DNA from: Methanobacteriota archaeon
GTDB lineage: Archaea > Thermoplasmatota > Poseidoniia > Poseidoniales > Poseidoniaceae
Reading direction: 5' to 3'
DNA length: 58,022 nucleotides
Assembly: GCA_002706065.1 (NCBI GenBank)
Contig: PAJM01000003.1
Coordinates: forward strand, 10,226 to 68,247
Shown here: positions 43,953 to 53,475 of the stretch, piece by piece
Position numbering within the stretch: the stretch's first letter is position 1
Layout: each line of letters starts with the position of its first letter
Translations under genes and position numbers: made by a program
Notes under the pieces: generated by a model
Told to the model about the DNA's origin: nothing
What the model saw: the letters and a program-made list of their open reading frames with translations, nothing else
Databases searched by the model: none

Positions 43953-45692
43953 CTAGTTGTCCTCCACAGTGCCAGCGATTTCATCGACCATGGATTTGAC
44001 CATGTCATCGATGGTATCGATGTATCCTTTTTCGAATCGGCCACGCATGAGTGCAGTTCGTGCTGGTACGTTCACAACATCGTTCAGTTGTGCACCAGCA
44101 GCCATTGCATTCTTTGCCGCTTCTTGGAAGCTAAGAATGGCCTTGGACATGGAGTATTGCAAGTTGATGTCGCAGTATGCGTCAACATCGTGGAATCCGT
44201 TTTGTTGCAAGAAGAATTCACGAATCATACGAGCAACTTCGAGTGTGAGTTGCTGATCAACCGGCAGTGCATCGGAACCAACAAGTTGGACAATCTCTTG
44301 CAATTCAGCTTCAATTTGCAACAAGCCACTGATTTGAGTTCGAATTTCAGGGAAATCTTGTGCAATGTTGTCACGGAACCATTGGTTGAGGCTTTGTGGG
44401 TAAAGTGAATAGGAATTCAACCAGTTAATCGCTGGGAAGTGGCGTTGTCGAGCAAGACCAGCATCCAATCCCCAGAAAACCTTGACTATCCGCAGTGTAC
44501 CTTGTGATACAGGTTCGGAAATGTCACCACCAGGTGGACTAACCGCACCGATAACAGTAACCGACCCATCGTCTCCGTTCTTGGTTTCGACACGGCCAGC
44601 ACGTTCATAGAACTCTGCAATTCGGGATGAAAGGTAAGCAGGATATCCTTCTTCACCAGGCATCTCTTCAAGACGGGAAGAAATTTCACGCATTGCTTCT
44701 GCCCATCGAGAGGTTGAGTCCGCCATCAAAGCAACGTCGTAGCCCATGTCACGGAAGTACTCTGCAATGGTAATTCCAGTGTATACAGATGCTTCACGTG
44801 CAGCAACAGGCATGTTGGATGTATTAGCAATCATGACCGTACGATTCATCAGTGGCTTACCGGTGTTCGGGTCGATCAGGTGAGGGAATTCATCCAATAC
44901 TTCTGTCATTTCGTTTCCACGTTCTCCACAACCGATGTACACAACGATTTGAGCGTCGGAGTACTTTGCGAGCGACTGTTGAGTGACCGTCTTTCCTGAA
45001 CCGAATGGACCAGGAATACCCGCTGCACCGCCCTTGGCGAGTGGGAACAGGAAGTCAAGAATACGCATACCAGTAATCAAAGGTGTATCAGGTGCGTACT
45101 TCTGTCGGTAAGGGCGAGGTGTTCGAACAGGCCACTTTTGCATCATTTGGATTTCAGAACCATCCTCAAGCGTACATACTGTTTCTGTGACATTAAAATC
45201 GCCAGATTTGATGGTCTTGACAACACCGCTCATGGTTGGAGGAACCATGATCTTGTGAACGATGGTTTCAGTTTCTTGAACGTGCCCAATGACTTGCCCA
45301 CCTTCAACAGCAGCACCCTTTTCGACGACCGCTTCAAACGTCCATTTCTTCTCAAGGTCAAACGCATCAGCATCGACACCACGAGTAATGAACACACCCA
45401 TGACTTCTTCCAAAGTTGGAAGCGGTCGCTGGATACCGTCGTAAATTTGGGTCAACAAACCAGGTCCAAGAGAAACAGAAAGTGTTTCTCCTGTGTTAAT
45501 GACTGGTTCACCAGGTCGAATACCTGACGTATCTTCGTAGACTTGGATGACTGCTTTTTCACCGTGTAATTCGATGACTTCTCCCATCAATCCTTCATTG
45601 CCCACACGGACAACGTCATACATTCCTGCGCTCATTCCGGTTGCGGTAACCACAGGTCCCGAAATTCGGTAAATTACTCCTTCTTTGCTCAT
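43953..45692 (-). CDS. atpA: A-type ATP synthase catalytic subunit A
   Basis: 579 residues from ATG 45692, chosen because GGAGG lies 7-8 bases upstream; the frame could extend five codons. Walker [18 protein letters not shown], catalytic region [21 protein letters not shown], the ~90-residue non-homologous insert (about 115-195) of V/A-type A subunits, and [25 protein letters not shown]. No intein interrupts the P-loop, unlike some archaeal atpA genes. Synthesises or hydrolyses ATP in the A1 head. Confidence 0.97.
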   Translation of the reverse strand: MSKEGVIYRISGPVVTATGMSAGMYDVVRVGNEGLMGEVIELHGEKAVIQVYEDTSGIRPGEPVINTGETLSVSLGPGLLTQIYDGIQRPLPTLEEVMGVFITRGVDADAFDLEKKWTFEAVVEKGAAVEGGQVIGHVQETETIVHKIMVPPTMSGVVKTIKSGDFNVTETVCTLEDGSEIQMMQKWPVRTPRPYRQKYAPDTPLITGMRILDFLFPLAKGGAAGIPGPFGSGKTVTQQSLAKYSDAQIVVYIGCGERGNEMTEVLDEFPHLIDPNTGKPLMNRTVMIANTSNMPVAAREASVYTGITIAEYFRDMGYDVALMADSTSRWAEAMREISSRLEEMPGEEGYPAYLSSRIAEFYERAGRVETKNGDDGSVTVIGAVSPPGGDISEPVSQGTLRIVKVFWGLDAGLARQRHFPAINWLNSYSLYPQSLNQWFRDNIAQDFPEIRTQISGLLQIEAELQEIVQLVGSDALPVDQQLTLEVARMIREFFLQQNGFHDVDAYCDINLQYSMSKAILSFQEAAKNAMAAGAQLNDVVNVPARTALMRGRFEKGYIDTIDDMVKSMVDEIAGTVEDN

Positions 45693-45716
45693 GTTGTTTT
45701 CCTCCATTTTGGAACA

Positions 45717-46016
45717 TCATTTCCATAGGTCGACTCCGATTGCTCTTCGAATGGTTTCTCGGAGCGTGTTGTCTTCTTCCGTTCCGATTCCAAGAACCGT
45801 CGGAGAGACAGAACCAGACAATTGCGAGCGCAATCGGTCTGGCAAGGACGCAAGAACTGCGGAGTCAACCACAACAATTCCAACATCCTTTGAGTTGAGA
45901 AGGTCTCGGAACACTTTGATGCGTTCTTCTTCACCTTCTGGATTGTAAAGATTCGAAATACCAGCAAGCTGGAATCCGAGTGTAAATTCTGGTGTTCCTA
46001 CTACTGCAATTTCCAT
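45717..46016 (-). CDS. atpF: A-type ATP synthase subunit F
   Basis: 99 residues, standard for archaeal subunit F, a small Rossmann-like central-stalk subunit: IAVVGTPEFTLGFQLAGI at the N-terminus, VGIVVVDSAVLASLPDRLR in the middle, and SVSPTVLGIG. Sits between atpC and atpA, the usual order. Confidence 0.93.
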   Translation of the reverse strand: MEIAVVGTPEFTLGFQLAGISNLYNPEGEEERIKVFRDLLNSKDVGIVVVDSAVLASLPDRLRSQLSGSVSPTVLGIGTEEDNTLRETIRRAIGVDLWK

Positions 46017-46025
46017 GTTTTCACC

Positions 46026-47069
46026 TCATAGAATGTGAGCCTCTAGGATTTCAGGCGGCAAACCTGCAAGTCGACCACGAACGATCATTCGGAGATCGGT
46101 AACCTCCTTGACCTTCATGGCGATGTAGTGTACGATCGGTAGCGCAGATACAGGATGGAGGTAGCTCATCTTTTGCATCTGTGCGTATTCTCGTGCGTGA
46201 AGCCATGTAACAACGGCATCGAGCGATCGTTCTTTTTCTGACGCTTCAAGTGCTTCTTCGAATCCAGCGATATCGAATTTAGCGTTGCTTCGTAGTACAT
46301 CCATCATGGCGCTTCGTCCACCGTTCGCAATCGATGAGAGAGAACGTTGTGGCATCAAACGGCCACCTGGAATGAGTTCCTCAAACAACGCATTTCCTTC
46401 AATTCCGAAGGCCGATGCCTCAAGAACGTTCAAGATGTTTCGATGGTCGATTTCAGTTGCTAATACCTTACGCAGATACCGGGAATCGTTTCCGTTGTAA
46501 CCGAGCGCTTTCAATGAAGAAGCGAAGTAATGGCGGTCCAAAGCATCCTCGTAGTGAGGAAGTCGTGCATCTTCTGGGAGGCTCATGAGAGCCGATCCAA
46601 ACGACTTGCGGCGCATTTGTTGCGCAGCAGAACGTAGATCATCTGCACTCTCAAGAATCTTAATCCATGGAGTGTTGATCTCGTTCAAGTCAGGAAGAAT
46701 GTCCTTGCTCAATTTTTCGGATTCAATTCCGTTGGCAACAGCCCGTAGAACGGCCTTTGCGTTTTGATATTCGTAACGACTGGAATAAATTTCTACAACC
46801 TTACGAACTTTCCCTCTGCAATGCGAGAGCATGTTATCGAGTTCGTTCTCAAGGTTGTGCGTTAGAGCGGCTTCTACAAGATCGCCTCCTGTATATCGAG
46901 ACGCGTAGAGATTGATCTCGTTTTGATATCCGCTCTCAGCAACTGTATTCGTCAACTGGTCTGGTGATTGATTGATGAGTTGTCGCAATCGGGCTTTGTC
47001 CATCAATGCCTGTCGCCGAGCTTTTGCTCGTGAGGCTACATATGGTACGTTACCCGAAAACATTCTCAT
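46026..47069 (-). CDS. atpC: A-type ATP synthase subunit C
   Basis: 347 residues, all helical, in the three-bundle pattern of the V/A-type subunit C/d that caps the rotor ring. Begins with NVPYVASRAKARRQALM, contains ESGYQNEINLYASRYTGGDLVEAALTHNLENELDNML and ends in a region with VHYIAMKVKEVTDLRMIVRGRLAGLP, the typical C-terminal signature. Couples the central stalk to the K ring. ATG 47069 lies 4 bases beyond the atpE stop; ATG 47063 is a close alternative. Confidence 0.93.
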   Translation of the reverse strand: MRMFSGNVPYVASRAKARRQALMDKARLRQLINQSPDQLTNTVAESGYQNEINLYASRYTGGDLVEAALTHNLENELDNMLSHCRGKVRKVVEIYSSRYEYQNAKAVLRAVANGIESEKLSKDILPDLNEINTPWIKILESADDLRSAAQQMRRKSFGSALMSLPEDARLPHYEDALDRHYFASSLKALGYNGNDSRYLRKVLATEIDHRNILNVLEASAFGIEGNALFEELIPGGRLMPQRSLSSIANGGRSAMMDVLRSNAKFDIAGFEEALEASEKERSLDAVVTWLHAREYAQMQKMSYLHPVSALPIVHYIAMKVKEVTDLRMIVRGRLAGLPPEILEAHIL

Positions 47070-47072
47070 CCC

Positions 47073-47636
47073 TCATCCAAACAGTGTTTCGTTGATTGCA
47101 GCACGTTCATCGGTCCATGTGCGGTCAAGAAGTGAGTCGAAACGGAAATCGAATGAGACCGATCCGTCCGCTGCTTCCATCATAAATCCGCCCAAGCCAT
47201 CGATTTCATCACCGATGGTTCGAGAACCCGCTTCTTTCTTCAGCGCAGCAGCATCAAGAGATACTGGTCGAATCACGAAGTCCTTTCCAGAGACGCCATC
47301 AGCTCGCTTGAGTAGGGACTTGAGGAGCGTAGCACGCCCTTTCATTCCTGGGTCAGCAAGTTGAGACTTTGCTGCATCGTAGGTTGCGTCAAGGACGCCA
47401 CGTCGTGCGATGAGCAGTTCTTTCTGGTTGCCTTGTCGAGCGCTGGCGACCATCTCTTGCGAGATTTGTTGGGCCTCACGATCGGCACGGGTTTGGGCTT
47501 CACCACGGATGGATGCTGCCTTGACTTCAGCCTCTCCGACAATTGTCTTTGCTTCCGCTTTCGCTTCGTTGATCATCGCTTCAGCCTGCGCTTCCGCAGA
47601 TGCTGCAATGTCTTTTGCAAGTGTTTCAAGTGTCAT
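47073..47636 (-). CDS. atpE: A-type ATP synthase subunit E
   Basis: 187 residues from ATG 47636 (GGAG 8 bases upstream; the frame runs seven codons further). N-terminal half is a long amphipathic helix (DIAASAEAQAEAMINEAKAEAKTIV...), the C-terminal half an alpha/beta head ending SVSFDFRFDSLLDRTWTDERAAINETLFG. Peripheral-stalk partner of subunit H, binding the top of the A1 head. Confidence 0.9.
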   Translation of the reverse strand: MTLETLAKDIAASAEAQAEAMINEAKAEAKTIVGEAEVKAASIRGEAQTRADREAQQISQEMVASARQGNQKELLIARRGVLDATYDAAKSQLADPGMKGRATLLKSLLKRADGVSGKDFVIRPVSLDAAALKKEAGSRTIGDEIDGLGGFMMEAADGSVSFDFRFDSLLDRTWTDERAAINETLFG

Positions 47637-47686
47637 AGTTTCATCTCCTTCGGTCAAACAGAACGTGTCTGTTTTGAATCCAATCT

Positions 47687-47986
47687 TCAGAGGAAGAGTG
47701 GCAATGCACCGAGAATGACAATCGACTCAGGAAGAGCCGTGAAGATGAGTGCAGGACCAAACTTGGATCCATCTTCTGCAATCATTCCGACAGCAGCGCT
47801 ACCGATAGCGGCTTGGGAAATTCCAGCTCCAACGGCTGCAAGTCCCAACGCGATACCGGCACCGAGTGGGGTTCCCCAGTCGGTTGGTGCGTCGTGGCTA
47901 TCAGCGGCTGCGCCCTGAGCAATCAGGACGAGTGCGCCGAGTACAATCATCATTCGTAGGCTTGTCTTTAGGGTATTCTTGTTCAT
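47687..47986 (-). CDS. atpK: A-type ATP synthase rotor subunit K
   Basis: 99 residues from ATG 47986, which has GGAGGT upstream. Residues ~1-28 look like a signal peptide or an additional N-terminal helix (MMIVLGALVLIAQGAAA). The mature part is one hairpin: helix 1 LGAGIALGLAAVGAGISQAAIG, polar loop with EDGSK, and helix 2 FGPALIFTALPESIVILGA carrying the ion-binding Glu. The Gln in helix 1 and the Ser after the Glu are residues that bind sodium in known Na+ rings. Single-hairpin subunit, so a ring of many copies is expected. Confidence 0.88.
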   Translation of the reverse strand: MNKNTLKTSLRMMIVLGALVLIAQGAAADSHDAPTDWGTPLGAGIALGLAAVGAGISQAAIGSAAVGMIAEDGSKFGPALIFTALPESIVILGALPLFL

Positions 47987-48015
47987 TTTTCTACCTCCAT
48001 TTAATGTCCAGTGGA

Positions 48016-50055
48016 CTATGCTTTCCCCTCCACGTGGAGAGGCTGGCCACCGAGCGGAGAAAACATCCTGCCCGAGCCATCGTAAAACTTGCCCATCCAT
48101 TCCACAAAGTGGAGACGGGCTGCGTGAATTGTTGGTGAAAGGAGTCCAAGGGCAATCGCAAAGGTTTGAATCCCAATCCATAGAAGGAAGAAGACGACAA
48201 CGAGGAGGTAGTCTCCTGCTGAAAAGGCGTCGACCATGGATGCAAAGCCCATGGTGTTGCTGATCTCTGCAATCTTAACACCTGCTACGCCAACCGCCAT
48301 AATTCGAAGGTAAGAGAGCGTGTTGGCGAGTAGGCCAAACGTTTCGATGGGCCCCATGATGATACCACCGGCCCATCCAAAGCCTTCGAAAACGGCAAGG
48401 GCTACAATGAGGAGAAGTACTCCCGCTACGAGAACGTACGCAGGGATTGTACCAACCAACAACTCGTTGTTGCCTTTCATGAATCCGTAAATGTGGAGGA
48501 ACCCACCGCCGAGAATCATCATCCAGCTGCCCTTTTCGAAGAAGGCAGCAACGATTCCATGACCCTTCATGACATTGAAGAATCCAATGATAAATCCGAG
48601 GAAAAGATGGAATGCGCCGATGTATACCGACAGGAGTACGTAGTCTGTAAGCGCACCATCTGCTCGATGGAAGGGAACATAGGTGTGGCCAAGGCCAAGT
48701 GCTTTTCCAATACCACTCGATTTGAATCCATACGTCAAATCCTTTGTCCATGCATAGAATCCTTCCAGCGGAGACCACGATTCATCCCAGATGAATCCAA
48801 AGCCTTCTGCGAATACAAAGCCCCAGAACATACACCAGATACCCATCCACAGAAGAACAGTTGTTGCATTCTTGCCCATCGGTTCCTTAGCGAACGGTAG
48901 AGTTCGGAGCCAGAGCGCCAGTAGTACAATGACGAACCCATAACCAAAGTCGCCGAGAATCAATCCATAGAGAAGAGGGAGTGTAATCATGATCAAACTG
49001 GTTGGTTCGAACGTTCCATACTTTGGACGCCCAACAAGGTCGACAACAAGCTCGAATGGTTCCGCACTGCTACCATTTTGATAAGCGATTGGAGGTTCCG
49101 GCTCGGCATGGTGGTCATCATGATCGCCATGGTGATGATGATCGTCTACATGCTCCTCGATTTCGAGGTGCGAAACGAGGTTCTTGAGTTTTGAACGAGC
49201 CGTTTCAGAATTGTCTGAAGGGACCCAGGCATCGAGGGCAAACGCTTGGTTTGACACTGCGAGAGAGGTTGGTGATGTGAAAATCGCATCTTCTCGTTGG
49301 AGGAATTCTTCGGCGATGACAAGATTGGAACCGTGCTGCTCGGCCCAATCATCGAGTTGCTTCTGATTGGATTCTACTGCGGACTCAGCCGCAGCGATTG
49401 CAGCGCGTGCATCACTTGCTCGCTGCGCTGGTTTGCCTTCACCAGAAGGCAACTGAACTGCCTTTGCGTTGAGTTCAGCCAATGCCATCTGAACTTCAGC
49501 GGCTTTGTTTGGAGCACAAGCGACAGCAACTAGGCCAGCAGGTGCCATGAATTCGACATCATCCTTGAGGTCAGCAAAGACCTTGCTGGCTTTGGACGAG
49601 TTTGCTGTTTCCGCAACATAGACCTCAACACCAGTGTATCCTGAGAGTAGATCGAGCGAGATGTTGAGGGGTGCGAGTTTCTCGAAGATGCGGACTTGGT
49701 CTTCCAATGTCGCAATCTCCGATTCAGCCTCACGAATGGCTTCGATGCAGGCAAGAGCCTTGTCCACTTCCGACTCGAGTGTTTCTGACATTGCCTTTGC
49801 AGACGATGCAGCCATTGGGCCATCGGAGTTAAACACGGAAACATGACTTCGAACCGCACGAACCTTGAGGAGAAATGCACTCACCTTGTCAGCATCTTCT
49901 CCTTGAATTGCATGGCCAACGCCAATGCCTTCTTCGAACTGAGTGTAGTCCTCAATGTGCACGCATCCAAGATCAGAACAAGCACGGACAATGTCTGCCA
50001 TGGCGTCAACAGGTGCTGCTAACGTCATTCGAGACATCCGAACTGTCGAGAACAT
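48016..50055 (-). CDS. atpI: A-type ATP synthase subunit I (a subunit)
   Basis: 679 residues. Cytoplasmic N-terminal half (1-350) with coiled coils, then about eight membrane helices: PLLYGLILGDFGYGFVIVLLALWL, a GFFNVMKGHG segment and LSYLRIMAVGVAGVKIA, which holds the essential Arg of the ion half-channels. The C-terminus ends near ARLHFVEWMGKFYDGSGRMFSPL, the classic subunit I ending. An unusual His/Asp-rich stretch (DDHHHHGDHDDHH, about residues 302-316) lies just before the membrane domain. Forms the stator channel against the K ring and anchors the peripheral stalk. Confidence 0.94.
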   Translation of the reverse strand: MFSTVRMSRMTLAAPVDAMADIVRACSDLGCVHIEDYTQFEEGIGVGHAIQGEDADKVSAFLLKVRAVRSHVSVFNSDGPMAASSAKAMSETLESEVDKALACIEAIREAESEIATLEDQVRIFEKLAPLNISLDLLSGYTGVEVYVAETANSSKASKVFADLKDDVEFMAPAGLVAVACAPNKAAEVQMALAELNAKAVQLPSGEGKPAQRASDARAAIAAAESAVESNQKQLDDWAEQHGSNLVIAEEFLQREDAIFTSPTSLAVSNQAFALDAWVPSDNSETARSKLKNLVSHLEIEEHVDDHHHHGDHDDHHAEPEPPIAYQNGSSAEPFELVVDLVGRPKYGTFEPTSLIMITLPLLYGLILGDFGYGFVIVLLALWLRTLPFAKEPMGKNATTVLLWMGIWCMFWGFVFAEGFGFIWDESWSPLEGFYAWTKDLTYGFKSSGIGKALGLGHTYVPFHRADGALTDYVLLSVYIGAFHLFLGFIIGFFNVMKGHGIVAAFFEKGSWMMILGGGFLHIYGFMKGNNELLVGTIPAYVLVAGVLLLIVALAVFEGFGWAGGIIMGPIETFGLLANTLSYLRIMAVGVAGVKIAEISNTMGFASMVDAFSAGDYLLVVVFFLLWIGIQTFAIALGLLSPTIHAARLHFVEWMGKFYDGSGRMFSPLGGQPLHVEGKA

Positions 50056-50064
50056 GATACCACC

Positions 50065-50382
50065 TCATTGATTGAGCAATCGTTCGACGATGAGCGCAAC
50101 TGCAGCATCTTGCTTGGAGCTGGCGTCGGATTCGACGGATTCAACTGCCTTTGTGCCTTCTTTCTGAACGGACTTCACGTTCTTCATTGCAGCATCTTTT
50201 GCAGCGTCGAGCGTGGATTGGATAGAAACCTGGGCCTCTTCAGTCGCTTTAGCAACGAGATCTGCAGCATCCTTTCGGGCATCAGTTAGGATGCGGCTGG
50301 ACTCAGATTGGGCATCGGAAAGTGTCTGTTCGGCAGCCTGCTCGGCTTTTTTTATGCTCTGTAGGACTTTTTCCATTCCCAT
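50065..50382 (-). CDS. atpH: A-type ATP synthase subunit H
   Basis: 105 residues forming one long Ala/Glu/Lys/Ser-rich coiled coil (SIKKAEQAAEQTLSDAQSES...) that ends in ALIVERLLNQ, the pattern of archaeal subunit H (AhaH). Dimerises with subunit E as a peripheral stalk. First gene of the nine-gene operon H-I-K-E-C-F-A-B-D. ATG 50382 chosen; ATG 50376 is an alternative. A CATAAA element near 50415-50420 on the minus strand could be its TATA box. Confidence 0.82.
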   Translation of the reverse strand: MGMEKVLQSIKKAEQAAEQTLSDAQSESSRILTDARKDAADLVAKATEEAQVSIQSTLDAAKDAAMKNVKSVQKEGTKAVESVESDASSKQDAAVALIVERLLNQ

Positions 50383-50414
50383 AACAACCACTCTAAAATT
50401 CCGACTGAGAGGGG

Positions 50415-50421
50415 GTTTATG
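50415..50421 (-). promoter_or_regulatory. Possible TATA element of the ATP synthase operon
   Basis: Minus-strand CATAAAC centred about 36 bases before atpH ATG 50382; transcription from near 50392 would leave a leader of about ten bases. Weak match, given for its position only. Confidence 0.3.
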
Positions 50422-50458
50422 AGGCTAATGGAGTCTTCCGTTCAAAGAATTGAACCGC

Positions 50459-51202
50459 CTATTGCGGTTTTCGTCCACGAAATCGACTTGACATCATGAA
50501 TGGATAAAGCAGTCGACCAGATACATCTTGAAAACCGACATCTTTCATGAGGTTCCTGTAGTATTTGTTGGTCCCATAGTACGTGTATGAGCGAGCCAAT
50601 CCCTTCCATGGGTGATCTTTGGTTTTTGTGACCCACCGAGCCATCCATTGGACGACTGTACTCATCCATATACGGCCTGCGAGCCCGTGAAAATAGTTGG
50701 CTTTTCCAGCATCACACATAACCAATTGACCACCGGGTTTGAGCACTCGGAATATTTCTTCCAGACCCTTTTTCTTGTCTTGGAAGTCTCGAAATGAGAA
50801 CAAGCAGAAGACCATGTCGAAGGTATTGTCCTCGAGTGGAATGTCTTCTGCTAATGCTTGAACGTAGGCTGCTGGATCCTCGCCCCGGGTTGCTCTCGCT
50901 CCGTCGACACGCTTTTTTGCAACCTTCAGCATCGCATCCGAAGGGTCAAGACAGGTGACATCGAGTCCAACCAAGTCTTCTGCGAAGCTTCCAGGGCCAC
51001 ACCCCACCTCAAGCACTTTCATACCTTCTGTTGCATGATTGCGAACGTTTCTTCGCCATCGCTTGTCCTGTCCAAATGTCATCAACCGATTCACTCGATC
51101 ATAATCTGGAATGGTCGCTTCGAGTTGCTCCTCCAGTTCAGTCCAGGCATCCAAATCGATACCTGACGGGTCATATCCGCCTGTCGCTGCACGCTTGGAC
51201 AT
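50459..51202 (-). CDS. UbiE/MenG-like class I methyltransferase
   Basis: 247 residues from ATG 51202. SAM motif I VLEVGCGPGSFAEDL, motif II region VTCLDPSDAML, AEDIPLEDNTFDMVFCLFSFRDF and EIFRVLKPGGQLVMCD, in the order of the UbiE/COQ5 family that methylates demethylmenaquinone or ubiquinone precursors. The FRDF motif parallels LRNV/I of UbiE. Quinone methylation is plausible but no other quinone genes are present, and generic C- or O-methylation is possible. Follows the RecA-like trio on the same strand, 55 bases away. Confidence 0.75.
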   Translation of the reverse strand: MSKRAATGGYDPSGIDLDAWTELEEQLEATIPDYDRVNRLMTFGQDKRWRRNVRNHATEGMKVLEVGCGPGSFAEDLVGLDVTCLDPSDAMLKVAKKRVDGARATRGEDPAAYVQALAEDIPLEDNTFDMVFCLFSFRDFQDKKKGLEEIFRVLKPGGQLVMCDAGKANYFHGLAGRIWMSTVVQWMARWVTKTKDHPWKGLARSYTYYGTNKYYRNLMKDVGFQDVSGRLLYPFMMSSRFRGRKPQ

Positions 51203-51257
51203 GATTGACCCGCACCATCCGCACTCTTTGGAGATGTCGCTTTGTCCACGAGAGCCA

Positions 51258-52061
51258 TCAAGCAATACGCTCAACGGTTTCTGGCGTAATACCTTCTTCG
51301 GGCGTTACACGGAACACGAGCATCTTCAGATTTTCAGGTGCGTTTCGGAATTTTGAGACGATCATCGATGTTTCAAAATCCGACCCAATGGTTCGAACAC
51401 CAAAAGTCAAAACCATGTCTGCAATACTCGAAAGTTCTTGGCGAATGGATGCAGATAAACCGTTTACTGAAACCATGATCAACAAAAGACCACGGTACAT
51501 TTGTGTGTGGGCTTGAAGCATACGAATCATGGCGACAACGCGCCCTGGGTCATCACGTTGAAGGAAGAAATCTAAGCTGTCAATTCCTGCCCTGAAATAG
51601 GGGCCAAGGGCCATAATTTCGTTGGTAACTTCGGTTAGGTAATCCTGTGTTGAATCTTCAACAAAACGTGTTTGAGCAAGACGCTGAATATCTTCCAGTC
51701 GGAACCCTTCAAGTCGATATCTGCTCGCAAGAAGTTCACGTTCCAGAACATTGGCATTGTATTCTTCACCAATGGTTCGAACGTTGATGTCAAGCGGCCA
51801 GTTGTACTTCTTGAAGACCCGCACGATTTCTGGTTGAGCTTCGTTGGTCGAAATGTACAATGTATTTTCTGACTCCTCAGCGGGTGAGATAAATTGCTTT
51901 GCAAACAATTCCGCACCAGAACCGGTCTCTGTGAACGCAACCATCGTAAAACCGCGAGGGACCCCCCCGTGCATTTCGTTGTCAAATTTTGGAACGCCAA
52001 AGGAACCGACTTGTCCGAAGAAATCTTCGTCTTCCTTATCGAATGTGATGTTCTTTCGCAT
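51258..52061 (-). CDS. RecA/KaiC-fold protein with degenerate P-loop
   Basis: 267 residues. Fold features of the KaiC/RadA group: GVPKFDNEMHGGVPRGFTMVAF (as in 'GIPGLDELLGGGIPRG...'), then GSGAE at 47-51 where GSGK[T/S] is needed (Lys and Thr lost), and a Walker-B-like FRAGIDSLDFFL. Ends with a SKFRNAPENLKMLVFRVTPEEGI strand, equivalent to KaiC's 'KMRGS...IPFRI'. Should not hydrolyse ATP normally. Third of three adjacent RecA-fold genes; may be a regulatory paralogue in a hetero-oligomer with the active member. Confidence 0.75.
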   Translation of the reverse strand: MRKNITFDKEDEDFFGQVGSFGVPKFDNEMHGGVPRGFTMVAFTETGSGAELFAKQFISPAEESENTLYISTNEAQPEIVRVFKKYNWPLDINVRTIGEEYNANVLERELLASRYRLEGFRLEDIQRLAQTRFVEDSTQDYLTEVTNEIMALGPYFRAGIDSLDFFLQRDDPGRVVAMIRMLQAHTQMYRGLLLIMVSVNGLSASIRQELSSIADMVLTFGVRTIGSDFETSMIVSKFRNAPENLKMLVFRVTPEEGITPETVERIA

Positions 52062-52072
52062 GATTCATCCCC

Positions 52073-52657
52073 TCAGTGAATAACCACCTGGCCACGATCG
52101 ACCAAATCAGTGCAATACAGGTCAAGATTCGAAAGAACCAGCGGTGGTGTCTGGTCAGGAACGTTGAGAATGACAGAGAGAACCTCGCGCTGCCGGAATG
52201 TGTTGATGAAGGTGTGAAGATACTCCGCAAGCATACGGTCTTCGTTGTAAATGGCCAAAGCATTGACGCTATCAAGGAAGACGAAATTCCGCTGCGTCGT
52301 CGTCGTACGAAGAATATAGAGCGTGCGCAAGAGCACCGATTCAAGCATGATGGGGCTATCAACAAAGTGGATGTTGGGATAGGTCACATCGGTTCCACCA
52401 AGAATCCCAGAGGAGACCAGATCGATGAACTGGATGTTCGAGACATCAACGCCAATTGATTCGAATGCTTGGATGATTTCTACTGCACCACGACTGGCGG
52501 AAATGTAAACTCCACCCATCTCAAACATTTGCATCAGCGGCAACATGGTGCTCGCAGTCACCATAAAGGCGTTCGAGTTTCCACATCGAACTTGAACCGA
52601 ACTATTGAGTGAAATGGTCGAAAGTTGCTCAGCAATGCGCTGGTCGAGTTCAAACAT
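52073..52657 (-). CDS. Small RecA/KaiC-like fold protein without P-loop
   Basis: 194 residues from ATG 52657, which follows the stop of the active KaiC-like gene by two bases. No Walker A at the expected place (residues 28-40 read SNAFMVTASTMLPL). A beta-alpha core remains: GGVYISASRGAVEIIQAF, IQFIDLVSSG, and NFVFLDSVNALAIYN in the Walker B position. It looks like a stripped-down RecA domain. Function unknown; the operon suggests partnership with its neighbours. Confidence 0.65.
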   Translation of the reverse strand: MFELDQRIAEQLSTISLNSSVQVRCGNSNAFMVTASTMLPLMQMFEMGGVYISASRGAVEIIQAFESIGVDVSNIQFIDLVSSGILGGTDVTYPNIHFVDSPIMLESVLLRTLYILRTTTTQRNFVFLDSVNALAIYNEDRMLAEYLHTFINTFRQREVLSVILNVPDQTPPLVLSNLDLYCTDLVDRGQVVIH

Positions 52658-52659
52658 AA

Positions 52660-53475
52660 TTAAGCCCCCCACTTGGTTGTTTTATCACTTTGAGCACCCC
52701 ATTTCAACATCGGCGTCAACATAACGCCGAGGGGTGTCAATTCGATTGCGTGTTTTGCACGGCTGTGCGAAGTACCACGCATTTTGACAACTTGGAGGAA
52801 ACGAAGCAGGTGACCCATTCGCTCTACGTCGCCCATAACAACGATTCCGTCTGCAATGGCTTCTTCAACACCGAACGATGACCAATGTGCATTTTCAGTT
52901 GCAGAGGTAATCTCTGAAATGAGGATGGTTGTACAGCCAAGCGTTGCAAGTTTCTTTCCAAGCGTAAAGAGGAAATCACGAATCAACTGCTCGGATTTAA
53001 TCTTGTAACAAAGGGTCGTAACAGAATCAATCACTAGACGGGTAACACCAATCGTGTTGACGATATCTGTAATGGATTTGATGAGTGCATGGACATCGTC
53101 CAAATCGAACGTTGACTTGTCCAGCCCAAGCCACGAATACAAAACGTCCATGTCGAACACGTTGATCAAACCTGTATCGACCATATTCATGTCAAAAAAT
53201 GCATATTGCCGGATGTTTTCAAGCAACTTCACAGACGGCTCTGTGGCGGTAAAATGTGCGCAAGCTTCTCCGGCCAAAGCACCTCTTACGAGAAATTCCA
53301 TACCGAGTGTTGTTTTACCTGAACCACAAGTTCCAGAAGCCAAAACAGTAGAGCCGTATGGAATGCCTCCGCGAAGAATTTCATCAAGACCGTGGATGCC
53401 GGTCACACAGCGGTCTCGGGAATATGTGGATGCGGCTTGCACGGCTATCGTTTCACCCAGTTCGACCGAGTTCAT
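52660..53475 (-). CDS. KaiC-like RecA-superfamily ATPase
   Basis: 271 residues, one KaiC-type domain. Start of fold CVTGIHGLDEILRGGIPYGS, Walker A SGTCGSGKTTLGMEFL (48-63), Walker B TRLVIDSVTTL (about 155-165), and the KaiC-type EITSATENAHWSSFGVEEAIADGIVV and VVKMRGTSHSRAKHAIELTPLGV near the end. In archaea such ATPases act in the archaellum (FlaH), light/redox sensing and other signalling. ATG 53475 overlaps the stop of the pilin-like gene (ATGA), so the two are coupled. Active member of the trio. Confidence 0.88.
   Translation of the reverse strand: MNSVELGETIAVQAASTYSRDRCVTGIHGLDEILRGGIPYGSTVLASGTCGSGKTTLGMEFLVRGALAGEACAHFTATEPSVKLLENIRQYAFFDMNMVDTGLINVFDMDVLYSWLGLDKSTFDLDDVHALIKSITDIVNTIGVTRLVIDSVTTLCYKIKSEQLIRDFLFTLGKKLATLGCTTILISEITSATENAHWSSFGVEEAIADGIVVMGDVERMGHLLRFLQVVKMRGTSHSRAKHAIELTPLGVMLTPMLKWGAQSDKTTKWGA

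Noticed and set aside
43953-45692. Intein in atpA
   Set aside because: The P-loop region GPFGSGKTV is continuous and the length of 579 residues is that of an uninterrupted subunit A.
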